Origin: Bacillus sp. V5-8f
GTDB taxonomy: Bacteria > Bacillota > Bacilli > Bacillales > DSM-1321
DNA: 64,000 nt
Direction of reading: 5' to 3'
Assembly: GCF_002863565.1 (NCBI RefSeq)
Contig: NZ_PGUW01000017.1
Span: 1-64,000 of the forward strand
The notes beneath the pieces are model-generated. The model had not been told where the DNA came from and ran no database searches. It saw nothing but the letters and a program-made list of their open reading frames with translations. A program made the position numbers and the translations under genes. The first letter of the stretch is position 1. Each line of letters begins with the position of its first letter. Below are positions 51,899-61,984 of this stretch, in pieces.

Positions 51899-53314
51899 CT
51901 ATAAGCCCAGTGAAATATATTTCACTTCTAAAAACTCGTCAATTCCAAAATGGCCGCCTTCGCGACCTAGGCCGCTTTGTTTAAAGCCGCCGAATGGAGC
52001 CTGTGGGGTTGATGGCAGACCGTCGTTTAGCCCGATAATTCCATATTCCAGGGCTTCGACTACTTGAATACCCTTAGTTATATTTTCTGTGAAGACATAT
52101 GCTGCAAGTCCGTATATTGAATCATTGGCCCGTTGAATGGCTTCTTCAGTTGTTTTAAATGTAGAAATCGGCATCAGTGGCCCGAATGTTTCCTCCTGCA
52201 TGCAAAGCATCTTGTCATTAATATTTGAAAGCACTGTTGGTTCGATAAAAAGGTCCTTGCTCGTACCGCCGGTTTCAAGCTTTGCCCCAAGTGTGATTGC
52301 ATCATCAATGTGGGCCTGCACTTTATTGATAGCCTTCTTATTGATTAAAGGCCCAATATCCGTTCCTTCCTCTAGACCGTTTCCTACCTTTAGTTGTTTT
52401 ACTTTTGGTATAAGTCTATCAATAAATGCCTGATAAATTGATTCGTGAACATACACTCTGTTCGAACAAACACAGGTCTGGCCTGCGTTGCGGAATTTTG
52501 AGGTGATAACACCGTCAACAGCTTTGTCCAAATCCGCATCTTCAAGGACGATAACAGGTGCATGGCCCCCTAACTCCAGGGATATTTTCTTTACGGTTTC
52601 TGCAGAACCTCTCATCAACAGCTTTCCAACTTCGGTTGAACCGGTAAAGGTGAATTTTCTCACACGCTCATCCTCAAGCCAAGCTTCCCCAATTTCTTTG
52701 GCGTCACCAGTCACGACATTAATAACCCCTTTTGGAATACCTGCTTTTTCGCTGAGCTCTGCCAGTTTTAAAGCGGTGATGGGAGTTAATTCAGCAGGCT
52801 TAATGACTGCCGTGCAGCCAGCTGCCAGGGCAGGTGCGATCTTACGGGTAATCATTGCTGCAGGGAAATTCCAAGGAGTGATTGCCGCTACCACACCAAC
52901 CGGCTGCTTTGAAACAAAAAGCCTCTTATTACGGTGGGTTGCCGGGATTGTTTCTCCATATACACGTTTCCCTTCTTCCGCATACCAGGATAAGAATCCA
53001 TTGGCATATGACATTTCCCCTCTTGCTTCTTTTAAAGGTTTTCCTTGTTCGGTTGTCATCGCTACAGCCAGATCTTCCAGATTCTCGTTGATTAAATCGT
53101 ACCACTTCCGGATAAGTTCTGAACGTTCGTATACGGAATAAGCGGACCAATCACTAAATGCTGCATGAGCAGCATCCACCGCAAGCTTAGCTTCATGCGA
53201 ACCACCGTTTGGGACCGTCGCAATGACCTCACCCGTAGCCGGATTTTCTACCTCGATTGTATTAAAACCTTCACCGACCCATTCGCCATTAATAAACATT
53301 TTATAATGCTCCAT
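51899..53314 (-). CDS. gabD: NAD(P)-dependent succinate-semialdehyde dehydrogenase
   Basis: 471 residues of the aldehyde dehydrogenase superfamily; oxidises succinate semialdehyde to succinate in the GABA route. ITPWNFPAAMITRKIAPAL is the cofactor region typical of GabD, the catalytic Glu is in SLELGGHAPVIV, and the nucleophilic Cys is in NAGQTCVCSNR with the second Cys two residues on, as in redox-regulated SSADHs. ETFGPLMPI follows. No gabT is nearby. AAGGGAGG precedes the ATG. Confidence 0.94.
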   Translation of the reverse strand: MEHYKMFINGEWVGEGFNTIEVENPATGEVIATVPNGGSHEAKLAVDAAHAAFSDWSAYSVYERSELIRKWYDLINENLEDLAVAMTTEQGKPLKEARGEMSYANGFLSWYAEEGKRVYGETIPATHRNKRLFVSKQPVGVVAAITPWNFPAAMITRKIAPALAAGCTAVIKPAELTPITALKLAELSEKAGIPKGVINVVTGDAKEIGEAWLEDERVRKFTFTGSTEVGKLLMRGSAETVKKISLELGGHAPVIVLEDADLDKAVDGVITSKFRNAGQTCVCSNRVYVHESIYQAFIDRLIPKVKQLKVGNGLEEGTDIGPLINKKAINKVQAHIDDAITLGAKLETGGTSKDLFIEPTVLSNINDKMLCMQEETFGPLMPISTFKTTEEAIQRANDSIYGLAAYVFTENITKGIQVVEALEYGIIGLNDGLPSTPQAPFGGFKQSGLGREGGHFGIDEFLEVKYISLGL

Positions 53315-53744
53315 GTAAAAACCTCCCTTTGTATTCTAAAATATCTACTTTGTAAATAGTAATTGTGTCCTTCATGATGGCTATTTCTTTTCATTATAAA
53401 TGATTCGCATCCCAGGCCGGAAAAATTTTGCCTTAATAAATGAAGGACAAATGGTAGAGTAGGAAATTCTGGATAGAAGATATAAACCCAAATACTAGAA
53501 TTTATAGACATTTCCTACTTAAAAAAACATTTCTTTAAACAGTGGTGCAGAAACGCCATTAACATTAATATTCTCATCAGGTCCAGTTTTTGACAAAAAA
53601 AATATGATTGCCAACGGGGGTCTTTTTCGTTAGATTGAGGATTACTCCGAGATGAGAAATAGAATTAAATTCATAGAATTGGAATGACATAAAGGTTTAC
53701 CTGAACGACTTATAAATGATGAATCTTGTAAAATTCCGAAATGC
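53315..53744. other. Gene-free stretch
   Basis: 430 bases, AT-rich, upstream of gabD. A distant inverted repeat GTAGGAAAT/ATTTCCTAC is seen at 53459-53518. No gene supported. Confidence 0.55.
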
Positions 53745-53866
53745 GGATTTAACCCGGAACAGATTTCAGAAGGTGTCGGCCTCTTCAGTATGGAAGAGAG
53801 GGCGCGGTCTGCAGTTGGGAAAACTGAAATCCATTCCTCCTCAAATAATGGAAAAAAATTATTTTA
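53745..53866 (+). pseudogene. Relic of a sensor histidine kinase ATPase domain
   Basis: The frame reads GFNPEQISEGVGLFSMEERARS, in pieces GFNPEQISEG and GVGLFSMEERARS, then VGKTEIHSSSNNG. This is the G-box end of a NarL-type (HisKA_3) kinase, normally GIGLxSMxERAxxxGG. No other kinase domain or partner regulator remains. Confidence 0.75.
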
Positions 53867-53979
53867 AAAGCGCCAAAAACCTATAGATGAAAAAGAACCG
53901 GGCAACACAGCTGACTCAAGGCGATCCTGTAGGTGAGGGAGCTATTTTTTAATTCCGAGTATTTTAATCAGAAAACTTA

Positions 53980-54007
53980 TTGACATGACCAAATATTATG
54001 ATATTAT
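53980..54007 (+). promoter_or_regulatory. Sigma-A promoter of the cysH operon
   Basis: TTGACA (53980-53985) and TATTAT (54002-54007), 16-base spacing, just before the SAM riboswitch. Confidence 0.75.
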
Positions 54008-54019
54008 TTAAAATAATTA

Positions 54020-54160
54020 AACTTATCAAGAGCGACGGAGGGGATTGGCCTGATGAAGTCCGGCAACCTGCAAGGTGCTCCATCCAACAAAATGCAATTG
54101 GAAGATAAGGAATGTTTGGTACATTGCCTAAACTTATCTTTCCGAAAAGGAAAGTTTTTT
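54020..54160 (+). promoter_or_regulatory. SAM-I riboswitch (S-box) with terminator
   Basis: CTTATCAAGAG and AGATAAG close P1. Inside are GGAGGGGATTGGCC, TGATGAAGTCCGGCAACC and AGGTGCT, the S-box core, at 54021-54109. A hairpin CTTTCC/GGAAAG plus TTTTTT follows (54138-54160). High SAM should stop transcription before cysH. Confidence 0.95.
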
Positions 54161-54325
54161 AAATGGGTAATATAGAAATATTGGGCTTAACAATGATTGA
54201 TTTTGGGTAACAGCACACCTGTCGCCGGAATATATTTTTACAAACAAATAAGGATGGCTGACTAGACAAACTACAGGCGGTATTGACGTTTTTTGGTTGA
54301 TGCTGCTTTTTTGGGGGCATATTAC

Positions 54326-55039
54326 ATGGACAATTTATTGGTTTATGATCGTTATGATACGTTTTCCCCTGTGGATTTTTCAATTGATAACGACACAAAA
54401 GGGGCGTTGGAGGTCTTAGAGTGGGCGTATGGACACTATGGGGATGACCTGGTGTATGCCTGCAGTTTCGGGATTGAGGGAATCGTATTGATCGACTTGA
54501 TTTCCAAGGTTAATGAACGCGCGAAGATCGTGTTTTTGGATACAGACCTTCATTTTAAAGAGACTTATGCCTTAATAGAACAAGTAAAAGAGCGATATCC
54601 GCTGCTGCAGATCGAAATGAAAAAGCCGGTGTTTTCGCTTGAAGAACAGGCAGCTCAGCATGGAGAGGCTTTATGGGAAACTGCACCGAACAAATGCTGT
54701 GAAATCAGGAAGGTCATCCCACTTAATGAAGCTTTATCAGGAGCCAAAGCTTGGTTATCTGGACTGAGAAGGGAACAGTCAGAAACAAGAAAAAACACCC
54801 AATTTATTAATAAAGACAACAAATTCCAATCGGTTAAGATTTGTCCGCTCATCCACTGGACATGGAAGGATGTCTGGCGCTATGCCCATAAAAACGGGCT
54901 ACCGTATAATGTTCTTCATGACCGCGGATATCCGAGCATAGGTTGTGAAAAATGCACCCAGCCAGCCTTCACTGAAGATGATTTAAGGTCTGGGCGTTGG
55001 AGCGGAAAAGGGAAAACGGAATGCGGACTTCATTTGTAA
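54326..55039 (+). CDS. cysH: Phosphoadenylyl/adenylyl-sulfate reductase
   Basis: 237 residues; reduces activated sulfate to sulfite. Cys pairs CC 124-125 and C207/C210 (GCEKC) are the iron-sulfur cluster ligands of the plant/Bacillus type that can use APS, and the catalytic Cys233 is in [19 protein letters not shown] is the phosphate-binding loop. ATG 54326 follows GGGGG by 8 bases; an in-frame ATG-like start at 54293 lacks a site. First gene after the SAM riboswitch. Confidence 0.95.
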   Translation: MDNLLVYDRYDTFSPVDFSIDNDTKGALEVLEWAYGHYGDDLVYACSFGIEGIVLIDLISKVNERAKIVFLDTDLHFKETYALIEQVKERYPLLQIEMKKPVFSLEEQAAQHGEALWETAPNKCCEIRKVIPLNEALSGAKAWLSGLRREQSETRKNTQFINKDNKFQSVKICPLIHWTWKDVWRYAHKNGLPYNVLHDRGYPSIGCEKCTQPAFTEDDLRSGRWSGKGKTECGLHL

Positions 55040-55112
55040 TCAATTATTAAAAGATTGATGAGCCTTATTCTTTCTAACATCAAAAATTGTAAATCAAAAT
55101 GGAGGTATAATA

Positions 55113-56261
55113 ATGACAATTAGCAAACCGCATGGAGGAACCTTGATCAATCGTTGGAACCCGGAATATGATTTCTTCCACATCGATAAGGAAATTGAAT
55201 TGGATGCAATGGCACTTAGTGATCTGGAATTAATCGGCACTGGAGGATATAGCCCAATAAAGGGATTCCTTGATCAAAAAGATTATGATTCCGTTGTCAG
55301 CGGAATGCGCCTGGGGGACGGAACGGTTTGGAGTATCCCGATTACGTTGCCTGTTTCTCAAGAAGTGGCGAGCAGCCTTGCAATTGGCGAAGAAGTCAGA
55401 CTAGTTAACGACGGAGTAACGTATGGTGTCATTAAGGTGTCGGATATTTATCAGCCGGATAAGAAACATGAAGCAGTGGAAGTCTATCGTACAGACAGCG
55501 ACGAGCATCCTGGTGTACAAAAATTATATAGCAGGGGCGATACCTATATCGGGGGAGAAATCCAACTTGTTAAGAGAGTTTCTCGCGATAAATTTGCGGA
55601 ATTCCATCTAGATCCGGAAGAAACAAGAAAGGTATTCCAAGAAAAAGGATGGAGCACAGTTGTTGGTTTCCAAACGAGGAATCCAGTTCATCGTGCACAT
55701 GAATACATCCAAAAGACAGCTCTCGAGATTGTCGACGGCTTATTGTTGAATCCGCTAGTAGGAGAAACGAAGTCAGATGACATCCCTGCAGATATCAGGA
55801 TGGAAAGCTATCAGGTTCTTCTTAAAAATTATTACCCAGAAAACCGTGTATTCCTATCGGTATTTCCAGCAGCGATGCGTTATGCAGGCCCAAGGGAAGC
55901 AGTGTTCCATGCGCTTGTAAGGAAGAACTACGGTTGCACCCATTTTATCGTAGGCCGCGACCATGCTGGAGTAGGCAACTACTACGGAACATATGATGCG
56001 CAAAAGATTTTCACCAACTTTACGGAAGATGAATTGGGAATAACCCTCCTTTTCTTCGAGCACAGCTTTTATTGCACCAAGTGTGAAAACATGGCATCTA
56101 CGAAAACATGCCCTCACGGTAAAGAGGACCATGTGATTCTTTCTGGAACGAAAGTAAGGGAAATGCTGCGTAACGGTGAGGTTCCGCCAAGCACATTCAG
56201 CCGGAAAGAAGTAGTAGAAGTGTTGATTAAAGGCATGAAAAAAGATACGGTACAGGTTTAA
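55113..56261 (+). CDS. sat: Sulfate adenylyltransferase (ATP sulfurylase)
   Basis: 382 residues; forms adenylylsulfate from ATP and sulfate. The motifs [16 protein letters not shown] (with HxxH-like nucleotide contacts) and [17 protein letters not shown] are present, along with the zinc-like cluster [15 protein letters not shown] typical of dissimilatory-type Sat proteins and also found in Bacillus. GGAGG precedes the ATG, 70 bases after cysH. It feeds both cysC and cysH. Confidence 0.97.
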   Translation: MTISKPHGGTLINRWNPEYDFFHIDKEIELDAMALSDLELIGTGGYSPIKGFLDQKDYDSVVSGMRLGDGTVWSIPITLPVSQEVASSLAIGEEVRLVNDGVTYGVIKVSDIYQPDKKHEAVEVYRTDSDEHPGVQKLYSRGDTYIGGEIQLVKRVSRDKFAEFHLDPEETRKVFQEKGWSTVVGFQTRNPVHRAHEYIQKTALEIVDGLLLNPLVGETKSDDIPADIRMESYQVLLKNYYPENRVFLSVFPAAMRYAGPREAVFHALVRKNYGCTHFIVGRDHAGVGNYYGTYDAQKIFTNFTEDELGITLLFFEHSFYCTKCENMASTKTCPHGKEDHVILSGTKVREMLRNGEVPPSTFSRKEVVEVLIKGMKKDTVQV

Positions 56262-56281
56262 CCTGTGATGGAGGGCTAAAA

Positions 56282-56878
56282 ATGGCAAGTACAAATGTTA
56301 CATGGCATGATTCTTCAGTTTCAAAAGATGTCCGCAGGGGCCAAAACGGGCACCACAGTTTTGTCATCTGGTTTACCGGCCTTTCGGGTTCAGGAAAATC
56401 GACAGTTGCCAATGCAGTGGCTTCCAAGCTTTTTAAAGATCGAATCAGTAATTATGTGCTGGATGGGGATAACATCCGGCACGGTTTAAATAAAGATCTT
56501 GGGTTTTCTGAAGAAGACCGCAAAGAAAATATCCGCCGGATCGGTGAGGTTTCTAAATTGTTTGTAGATAGCGGACAGGTTGTACTGACTGCGTTCATTT
56601 CTCCTTTCCAGGCAGACCGCGATATCGTCCGGGACCTGCTTGAAGAGGACGAATTTATTGAGGTTTACGTAAAATGCTCTCTGGAAGAATGTGAAAAACG
56701 TGATCCAAAAGGTCTATACCAAAAAGCAAGGGATGGATTGATCAAGGACTTCACCGGCATTGACTCTCCATATGAGGAGCCAAAAAAACCGGAATTTGTA
56801 CTTGAAACCGACCGTTTTTCCGTTGATGAGTGTGTCGAACAGTTAGTTAACTATTTAACGGAACGGAATTTTATTTAA
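56282..56878 (+). CDS. cysC: Adenylylsulfate kinase
   Basis: 198 residues; phosphorylates APS to PAPS. Walker A is GLSGSGKST (33-41), followed by [17 protein letters not shown] and the [14 protein letters not shown] segment, with [10 protein letters not shown] as the CysC signature. It starts 20 bases after sat. Since CysH here has the iron-sulfur ligands that allow direct APS use, CysC may supply PAPS for other uses. Confidence 0.97.
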   Translation: MASTNVTWHDSSVSKDVRRGQNGHHSFVIWFTGLSGSGKSTVANAVASKLFKDRISNYVLDGDNIRHGLNKDLGFSEEDRKENIRRIGEVSKLFVDSGQVVLTAFISPFQADRDIVRDLLEEDEFIEVYVKCSLEECEKRDPKGLYQKARDGLIKDFTGIDSPYEEPKKPEFVLETDRFSVDECVEQLVNYLTERNFI

Positions 56879-56943
56879 AAAAAGGGATAACATACTAAAA
56901 TCCGCGTTCACGGAATTTTATCGATAAATCGCGAGGGATTAAA

Positions 56944-57678
56944 ATGGATGCTATTCTATATATCTGCCATGGGAGCAGGGTAAAAAAAGCATGCGAAGAG
57001 GCGATTTCCTTTGTTAAAGCATGTATGAAGGATAACCCGGCTCCCATACAGGAGTATTGCTTTCTTGAACTGGCAGAGCCGACAATTGAAGAAGCATATA
57101 AAAGATGTGTCGAGCGAGGCGCAACAAGGATTATTGTGGTCCCTATTTTACTCCTGACCGCGGTTCATGCAAAAGAAGATATCCCTAATGAACTGAAAAG
57201 GATAGGCACCGCTTTTCCTGATGTTCATATGGTATATGGAAGGCCAATCGGCGTTCACCCATATATGATTGATATTCTAGTTGAACGTATTTCGGAAACA
57301 GGAAAAAAAGTCGACGAAGACTCCGTGGTACTAATCATTGGCAGAGGAAGCAGCGACCCGGATGTAAAACGTGATTTATCCGAAATAGCTGGACTACTGA
57401 AGCAGAAAACAGGAGTTAGCAAGGTGGAAACATGTTTTTTAACAGCGGCTGAACCAAGTTTCGAAGAAGCTTTGGAAACTGTAAAAGAAAGCAGCTTTAA
57501 AAAAGTATTTATCATTCCCTATCTTCTGTTTACTGGCATTTTGATGAATTCCATCCAGCAAACAATTAAAAAAAGTTTCCCAGATGGAGAGAAAGAGTAC
57601 GTATTGTGTAATTATCTTGGATATCATCCTTTAATCGGCGAGATATTGCAAGAGCGCGTTGAAGAATTATCGGGTTGA
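56944..57678 (+). CDS. sirB: Sirohydrochlorin chelatase (SirB/CbiX family)
   Basis: 244 residues, two CbiX-type halves. The metal His is in ILYICHGSR (His9), and a second is in LLTAVHAKEDIP (~77). It probably inserts iron into sirohydrochlorin to make siroheme, the cofactor of sulfite reductase, as B. subtilis SirB (YlnE) does. The partners SumT and SirC that follow or precede it in B. subtilis are missing from this operon, so siroheme synthesis must be completed from elsewhere. Confidence 0.9.
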   Translation: MDAILYICHGSRVKKACEEAISFVKACMKDNPAPIQEYCFLELAEPTIEEAYKRCVERGATRIIVVPILLLTAVHAKEDIPNELKRIGTAFPDVHMVYGRPIGVHPYMIDILVERISETGKKVDEDSVVLIIGRGSSDPDVKRDLSEIAGLLKQKTGVSKVETCFLTAAEPSFEEALETVKESSFKKVFIIPYLLFTGILMNSIQQTIKKSFPDGEKEYVLCNYLGYHPLIGEILQERVEELSG

Positions 57679-57747
57679 ACGCCGGAATGATACGTTCAGA
57701 TTGTGGGATTTCCCTGGACGCAGCCTGGCCGACAAAAGGAGGGTGTA

Positions 57748-58653
57748 ATGAAAAAGTTACTTGTTTTGGCTTTTATTGGTTTTCTTGCGCAATTGATTGA
57801 TGGTTCGTTAGGAATGGCTTATGGAGTTACCTCCTCTTCCCTTTTACTGGCCTTTGGTATTGCTCCCGCTGTAGCCTCTGCTTCTGTTCATTTATCTGAA
57901 GTGGTAACGACGGCAGCTTCGGGGATTTCCCATATCCGGTTTGGAAATGTAGATAAGAAAATGGTGTTTCGTTTGATTATACCAGGATCTGTCGGTGCTT
58001 TTGCTGGTGCCTGCTTTTTAAGCAATTTGCCAGGGCATCTGGTAAAACCATATGTTTCTACATTTCTTTTAATACTTGGAGTTTATATCATACTCAGATT
58101 TCTGTTTTTATTTAAGCCGACCGAGGAGCGGGAAGCCCCGCCCCTGCCATACTCCCAATCTATTCCGTTAGGATTGATTGCCGGTTTTGCCGATGCCACT
58201 GGAGGGGGCGGCTGGGGGCCGATTGCAACTCCGATCCTTTTATCGAAAAAAGGAATGACCGCCCGCAAGGTAATTGGGACGGTCGATACTACTGAATTTG
58301 CTGTCGCATTGTCAGCTACCCTTGGTTTTGTCATTTCCCTAGGTTGGGACGTAGTGAATTGGATGTGGGTAGCTGCCCTAATGATTGGCGGCGTGATTGC
58401 AGCCCCTATCGCAGCATGGCTTGTGAGAATCATACCTGGGCAATTAATGGGTGTTTTCGTCGGGGGTTTCATTATTATTGTCAATGCACGGACAATACTA
58501 AGTTCTTGGCTGCCTAACTCTGCTGAGCACTATCCAATGATCTACACTATCTTTTTCATATTGTGGGGAACTGCAGTAGCATTTTCAGTAAAAAAATATA
58601 TCTCAGTCACAAAAAATAATAGTCTCGTAAGTGAAACAACGATTCAGAAGTAA
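57748..58653 (+). CDS. TauE/SafE-family sulfur-compound transporter
   Basis: 301 residues with about eight membrane helices. FLAQLIDGSLGMAYGVTSSS opens the first TauE/SafE repeat and AGFADATGGGGWGPIATPI opens the second. Members move sulfite, sulfonates or sulfate. It is the last gene of the sulfate operon and there is no cysP, the sulfate permease found in the B. subtilis operon, so it may be the sulfate importer or a sulfite safety valve. ATG 57748 follows AAAGGAGGG; the open frame from 57703 has no site. Confidence 0.92.
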   Translation: MKKLLVLAFIGFLAQLIDGSLGMAYGVTSSSLLLAFGIAPAVASASVHLSEVVTTAASGISHIRFGNVDKKMVFRLIIPGSVGAFAGACFLSNLPGHLVKPYVSTFLLILGVYIILRFLFLFKPTEEREAPPLPYSQSIPLGLIAGFADATGGGGWGPIATPILLSKKGMTARKVIGTVDTTEFAVALSATLGFVISLGWDVVNWMWVAALMIGGVIAAPIAAWLVRIIPGQLMGVFVGGFIIIVNARTILSSWLPNSAEHYPMIYTIFFILWGTAVAFSVKKYISVTKNNSLVSETTIQK

Positions 58654-58657
58654 AGAT

Positions 58658-58684
58658 AGCCCAATAAATTGGGCTCTTTTTTAT
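58658..58684 (+). terminator. Terminator of the cysH operon
   Basis: AGCCCAAT/ATTGGGCT with a short loop and a TTTTTT tract. Confidence 0.9.
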
Positions 58685-59376
58685 GTTTCTAACAAATAAA
58701 AGGGAACTTAGTATGAAAAAATCGCTTGAAAGGAGGGCTGGTTGGACGAGAACCGTCTTTATGCCAGATCATTTGGGGTGGCTTCAATACAGTAGATGGA
58801 CGAAATTAGTCTTTATGTTCGGAGAGACCCCATAAACTGTGATAAATACAAAACGAAATTCTGCATTTATCAATAAACCATTTGGTGGGATATCAACATT
58901 TTTTGTTTTCATCAGTAGAAGGACATTTTCCTATCCTTTTGTTTAGAAATTGTCCTTCATAGTCCCGATGAAAGACATTTTCCTTCCCCGTAGCTAAGAT
59001 TTTGTCCTTCATAACACCGATGAAGGACATCTTCCTTCCCGGTAGCTAGATTTTTCATTCATAACACATGACAATAAGTGAGCTGTAGGGGCTAACGTTA
59101 ACAACTATTTCTCTCATGGAAATCGCACGGTGCTTCGTCTTAAAGGAGTAATTACACGAGTCACAAATGGCAGGTTGCATCTATAATCTCCTCTAAAGCC
59201 AATTTCAGAACATTGATATGAGAAGTGTGCGCTTTAAATAGAAAAGTCGAAGGAATCCTCAAGTAAACTTTCTGGAAATGAATCGGCATTGGGTGAATGA
59301 AAAACTGAGCAGTCTACATACACAACTTGTAAAAATGAAAAAACAATTCGGTGTGCAACAAGATACCTATGGAACA
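58685..59376. other. Long gene-free stretch with repeat and possible gene scrap
   Basis: No supportable full gene. It holds the 52-bp tandem repeat at 58918-59073 and an open 43-codon frame at 59278-59409 (MNRHWVNEKLSSLHTQLVK, then FGVQQDTYGTIGQKISGL) without a ribosome binding site. That frame may be the tail of a lost gene. Confidence 0.5.
58918..59073. repeat. 52-bp tandem repeat, three copies
   Basis: Copies start at 58918, 58970 and 59022, each beginning GAAGGACATTTTCC (or close) and containing TGTCCTTCAT near the end. The start and end of each unit are complementary (GAAGGACA/TGTCCTTC), so each junction or unit can fold into a hairpin. It is intergenic. Confidence 0.85.
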
Positions 59377-59433
59377 ATAGGACAAAAAATAAGTGGCCTT
59401 ATCCTTTAGAATAAAGGGTTAAAGCCACTAGTG
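59377..59433 (-). terminator. Terminator of the dicarboxylate symporter gene
   Basis: On the minus strand AGTGGCTTTAACCCTTTA pairs with TAAAGGATAAGGCCACT (one bulge), followed by TATTTTTTG. Confidence 0.85.
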
Positions 59434-59494
59434 TTTTCTTACATAAAATGCTGTCTATGTAATAGGGTAGACTTACTTTTTAACTTTGAACATA

Positions 59495-60760
59495 TTAATT
59501 TTGTAAAACAGAGCCTTTATCCAAGGTAGCTTTGGCAGCTGCTTCCGAGTCGAACTCTCCTTCTGATTTTGAGACCACAACGGTTGCAACACCGTTTCCG
59601 ATTAAGTTAGTGATCGCACGCGCTTCCGACATGAATCGGTCAACACCTAGCAGGAGAGCGATTCCTTCTACAGGGATCATTGGGAAAGCCGCAAGTGTCG
59701 CTGCAAGTGTGATAAAACCGGACCCTGTAACACCAGCAGCCCCTTTAGATGTTAACATTAACACACCGAGAAGCGTGATTTCCTGCCAGATGGTTAAATC
59801 AATGCCGTATGCCTGGGCGATAAAAATGGCAGCCATCGATAGGTATATAGATGTTCCGTCCAGGTTAAAGGAATATCCGGTCGGAACCACCAATCCTACA
59901 ACAGGTTTTGAGCAGCCGTATTTTTCTAGCTTGTTCATCATGCTTGGAAGAGCGGATTCTGAAGAAGAGGTTCCTAGTACCAATAGGATTTCTTCTTTGA
60001 TGAAAGCAATGAACTTAAAGATATTAAACTTATAGAATTTTGCTATTGCGCCGAGAACAATCACGATAAACAAGAACATTGTAATATACACGGAACCCAT
60101 TAATTTTCCAAGGTTAATAAGTGAACCAAGGCCGAATTTTCCGATCGTATAACTCATGGCGCCAAATGCCGCAATTGGAGAAACCTTCATAATCATATTA
60201 ACAATACCGAAAAAGATATCCGTCATTCGTTCAAAAAAAGTTACAACAGGCTTAGCTTTTTCACCCATAGCAGCCATGGATAGGCCGAATAATACAGCAA
60301 AAAACAGGATTGGCAGCAGTTCGCCTTTTGCCATTGCGGCAACGACGTTGTCCGGGATGATGTTTACTATGAAATCTATTGTACCATGGCTTGTCTCTTG
60401 TGCGGCTGATGTATATTGAGAGACGTCTCCACCTTCAACACCTTCTTTGTTGAATCCTTCGCCGGGCTTAACAAAATTAACAACCAGTATTCCGATTGCA
60501 AGGGCAAAGGTAGTGACGATTTCAAAGTAAAGTAAGGCCTTTCCACCGATCCGGCCGACTTTTTTCATGTCTCCCATGCTTCCGATACCGATAGCGACGG
60601 TAAAGAACACAATCGGGGCAATGACCATTTTAATGAGTTTAATAAAAACGTCAGCGAGCACTTTCAACTGTTCGCCAAAGGCAGGAAAAATTAAACCGAC
60701 AATAATACCTAACACAATACCGATTACAACCTGAACAGTTAGGTTCTTTAATATTTTCAT
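59495..60760 (-). CDS. Dicarboxylate/amino acid:cation symporter (GltP/DctA family)
   Basis: 422 residues, eight membrane helices and two hairpin loops. [19 protein letters not shown] is the Ser-rich HP1 motif and [23 protein letters not shown] contains the transport-core NMDGT-type motif (NLDGT here). [19 protein letters not shown] lies near the end. Import of glutamate, aspartate or C4-dicarboxylates is expected. ATG 60760 follows AAGGAAGTG. A cre-like site lies 26 bases upstream of the start. Confidence 0.94.
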   Translation of the reverse strand: MKILKNLTVQVVIGIVLGIIVGLIFPAFGEQLKVLADVFIKLIKMVIAPIVFFTVAIGIGSMGDMKKVGRIGGKALLYFEIVTTFALAIGILVVNFVKPGEGFNKEGVEGGDVSQYTSAAQETSHGTIDFIVNIIPDNVVAAMAKGELLPILFFAVLFGLSMAAMGEKAKPVVTFFERMTDIFFGIVNMIMKVSPIAAFGAMSYTIGKFGLGSLINLGKLMGSVYITMFLFIVIVLGAIAKFYKFNIFKFIAFIKEEILLVLGTSSSESALPSMMNKLEKYGCSKPVVGLVVPTGYSFNLDGTSIYLSMAAIFIAQAYGIDLTIWQEITLLGVLMLTSKGAAGVTGSGFITLAATLAAFPMIPVEGIALLLGVDRFMSEARAITNLIGNGVATVVVSKSEGEFDSEAAAKATLDKGSVLQN

Positions 60761-60785
60761 ATATGTCACTTCCTTGTAAAAGATT

Positions 60786-60799
60786 TGGTAGCGCTTTCT
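60786..60799 (-). promoter_or_regulatory. Possible CcpA cre site
   Basis: On the minus strand AGAAAGCGCTACCA matches TGWAANCGNTNWCA except at two positions, with the central AAGCGCT intact. It lies just before the symporter gene, where carbon repression would be plausible. Confidence 0.45.
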
Positions 60800-60907
60800 T
60801 ATAATTATATGATAGCAGAAAGTTCAGAAAATACTTGTTTATGGTTATATTGTTCTTATTGGTCTTTTTGGTCTTGGTAAAGAAAATTTTAAGATTATAA
60901 AAATAAA

Positions 60908-60937
60908 AAAGTATCGGAAAAAATCCCCGATACTTTA
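60908..60937 (-). terminator. Terminator of the panE-like gene
   Basis: AAAGTATCGG/CCGATACTTT stem around GGATTTTTT on the minus strand, followed by TTTATTTT. Confidence 0.88.
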
Positions 60938-60945
60938 AATAGATT

Positions 60946-61857
60946 TTATTTTTCGAAAGGTTTTATTAATCCATATAGCGTTTCCACAATAGGGAGGGAG
61001 ATGCCTGCTTCACTTGCAAGTCTTAAAGCCCCACCCTGCAGGTGTTCAACTTCCAAGGTCAATCCTTTACGTCTGTCCTGATGCATGGAAGAAGTGGCGG
61101 TAGCCGGGAATTTGTTAAATTTCACAAATGCTTGTGCAACTTCTTCATCAGAAAGGGTAACTCCCTGCAAATTGGCGAGATTCTGCATTTCTACTAATAC
61201 TTTTTTCAACAATTCAGCTGTCGGCGGTGACGAGAGGATATCTCCAATTTCCAGGTCTGACGCTGTTGTCACTCCGGAGAATGCAGTGATAAACATGTAT
61301 TTGTTCCATAATTCCTGAAGGATTTCATAGGAAAGTCTGCTATTCATTTTCGCATCCCTGGAAACAGCTTCAAGCTCTGAGCAAATTTCCTTCTGGGAGG
61401 AATGGAGCGGACCAAACACGATGTCATGCTGATCACTTGAATGTACGACATGCCCTTTTTGATCCAATGTGGCAATTATATAAGCGCTTCCCCCGATGAC
61501 CGCTTCTTCACCTAGTTCCTTCTGCAGAATGTTGATATGCTCGATGCCGTTTAAAAGTGGAAGGACCTTTGCCCCGTTCTCAACAAGTATTTTTAATGAA
61601 GGGATTGTCCCTTTCAGATGATAACCTTTTACTGCCAAGACCACTAAGTCTGGATTTTCAATTTCACCAGCATCTCCAGTAAAATATAAATGATCAAAAT
61701 GATAATTCCCATGGGTACTGTTTATGTATAATCCGTTTTCTTCAAGCTGCTGAGCCCGGGCTTCCCTCACCAAAAATTGTACCGATTGTCCGGCTTCAGC
61801 CCATCTGCCTCCATAGTAGGCACCTACCGCACCTGCTCCCATGATAACTATATTCAT
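60946..61857 (-). CDS. panE: 2-dehydropantoate 2-reductase (PanE/ApbA family)
   Basis: 303 residues. The NADPH fold starts MNIVIMGAGAVGAYYGGRW, followed by VLAVKGYHLKG with the catalytic Lys region and PLLNGIEHINIL. The C-terminal helical domain has WNKYMFITAFSGVTTASDL and SSMHQDRRKGLTLEVEHLQG, typical of ketopantoate reductases. It makes pantoate for coenzyme A. Bacillaceae often carry two such paralogues, so a different 2-keto acid substrate is possible. Monocistronic. Confidence 0.9.
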   Translation of the reverse strand: MNIVIMGAGAVGAYYGGRWAEAGQSVQFLVREARAQQLEENGLYINSTHGNYHFDHLYFTGDAGEIENPDLVVLAVKGYHLKGTIPSLKILVENGAKVLPLLNGIEHINILQKELGEEAVIGGSAYIIATLDQKGHVVHSSDQHDIVFGPLHSSQKEICSELEAVSRDAKMNSRLSYEILQELWNKYMFITAFSGVTTASDLEIGDILSSPPTAELLKKVLVEMQNLANLQGVTLSDEEVAQAFVKFNKFPATATSSMHQDRRKGLTLEVEHLQGGALRLASEAGISLPIVETLYGLIKPFEK

Positions 61858-61954
61858 AGACAGTCCCTCGCTTTTTTACTGCTATTATATCATTTATGTA
61901 ATTGTTTGAATATTCTCGAATGAAGCCTCAAGCAGACAAACACCTGGGAACGAA

Positions 61955-61983
61955 AAAAGCCTGCAGCAATGCAGGCTTTTTGA
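61955..61983 (-). terminator. Terminator of the LysM-3D protein gene
   Basis: AAAGCCTGCA/TGCAGGCTTT stem followed on the minus strand by TTTTTT. Confidence 0.9.
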
Positions 61984-61984
61984 A

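Noticed and set aside
59278-59409. 43-codon open frame in the gap before the symporter
   Set aside because: There is no ribosome binding site or recognisable family; it is kept only as a possible gene scrap in the gap description.
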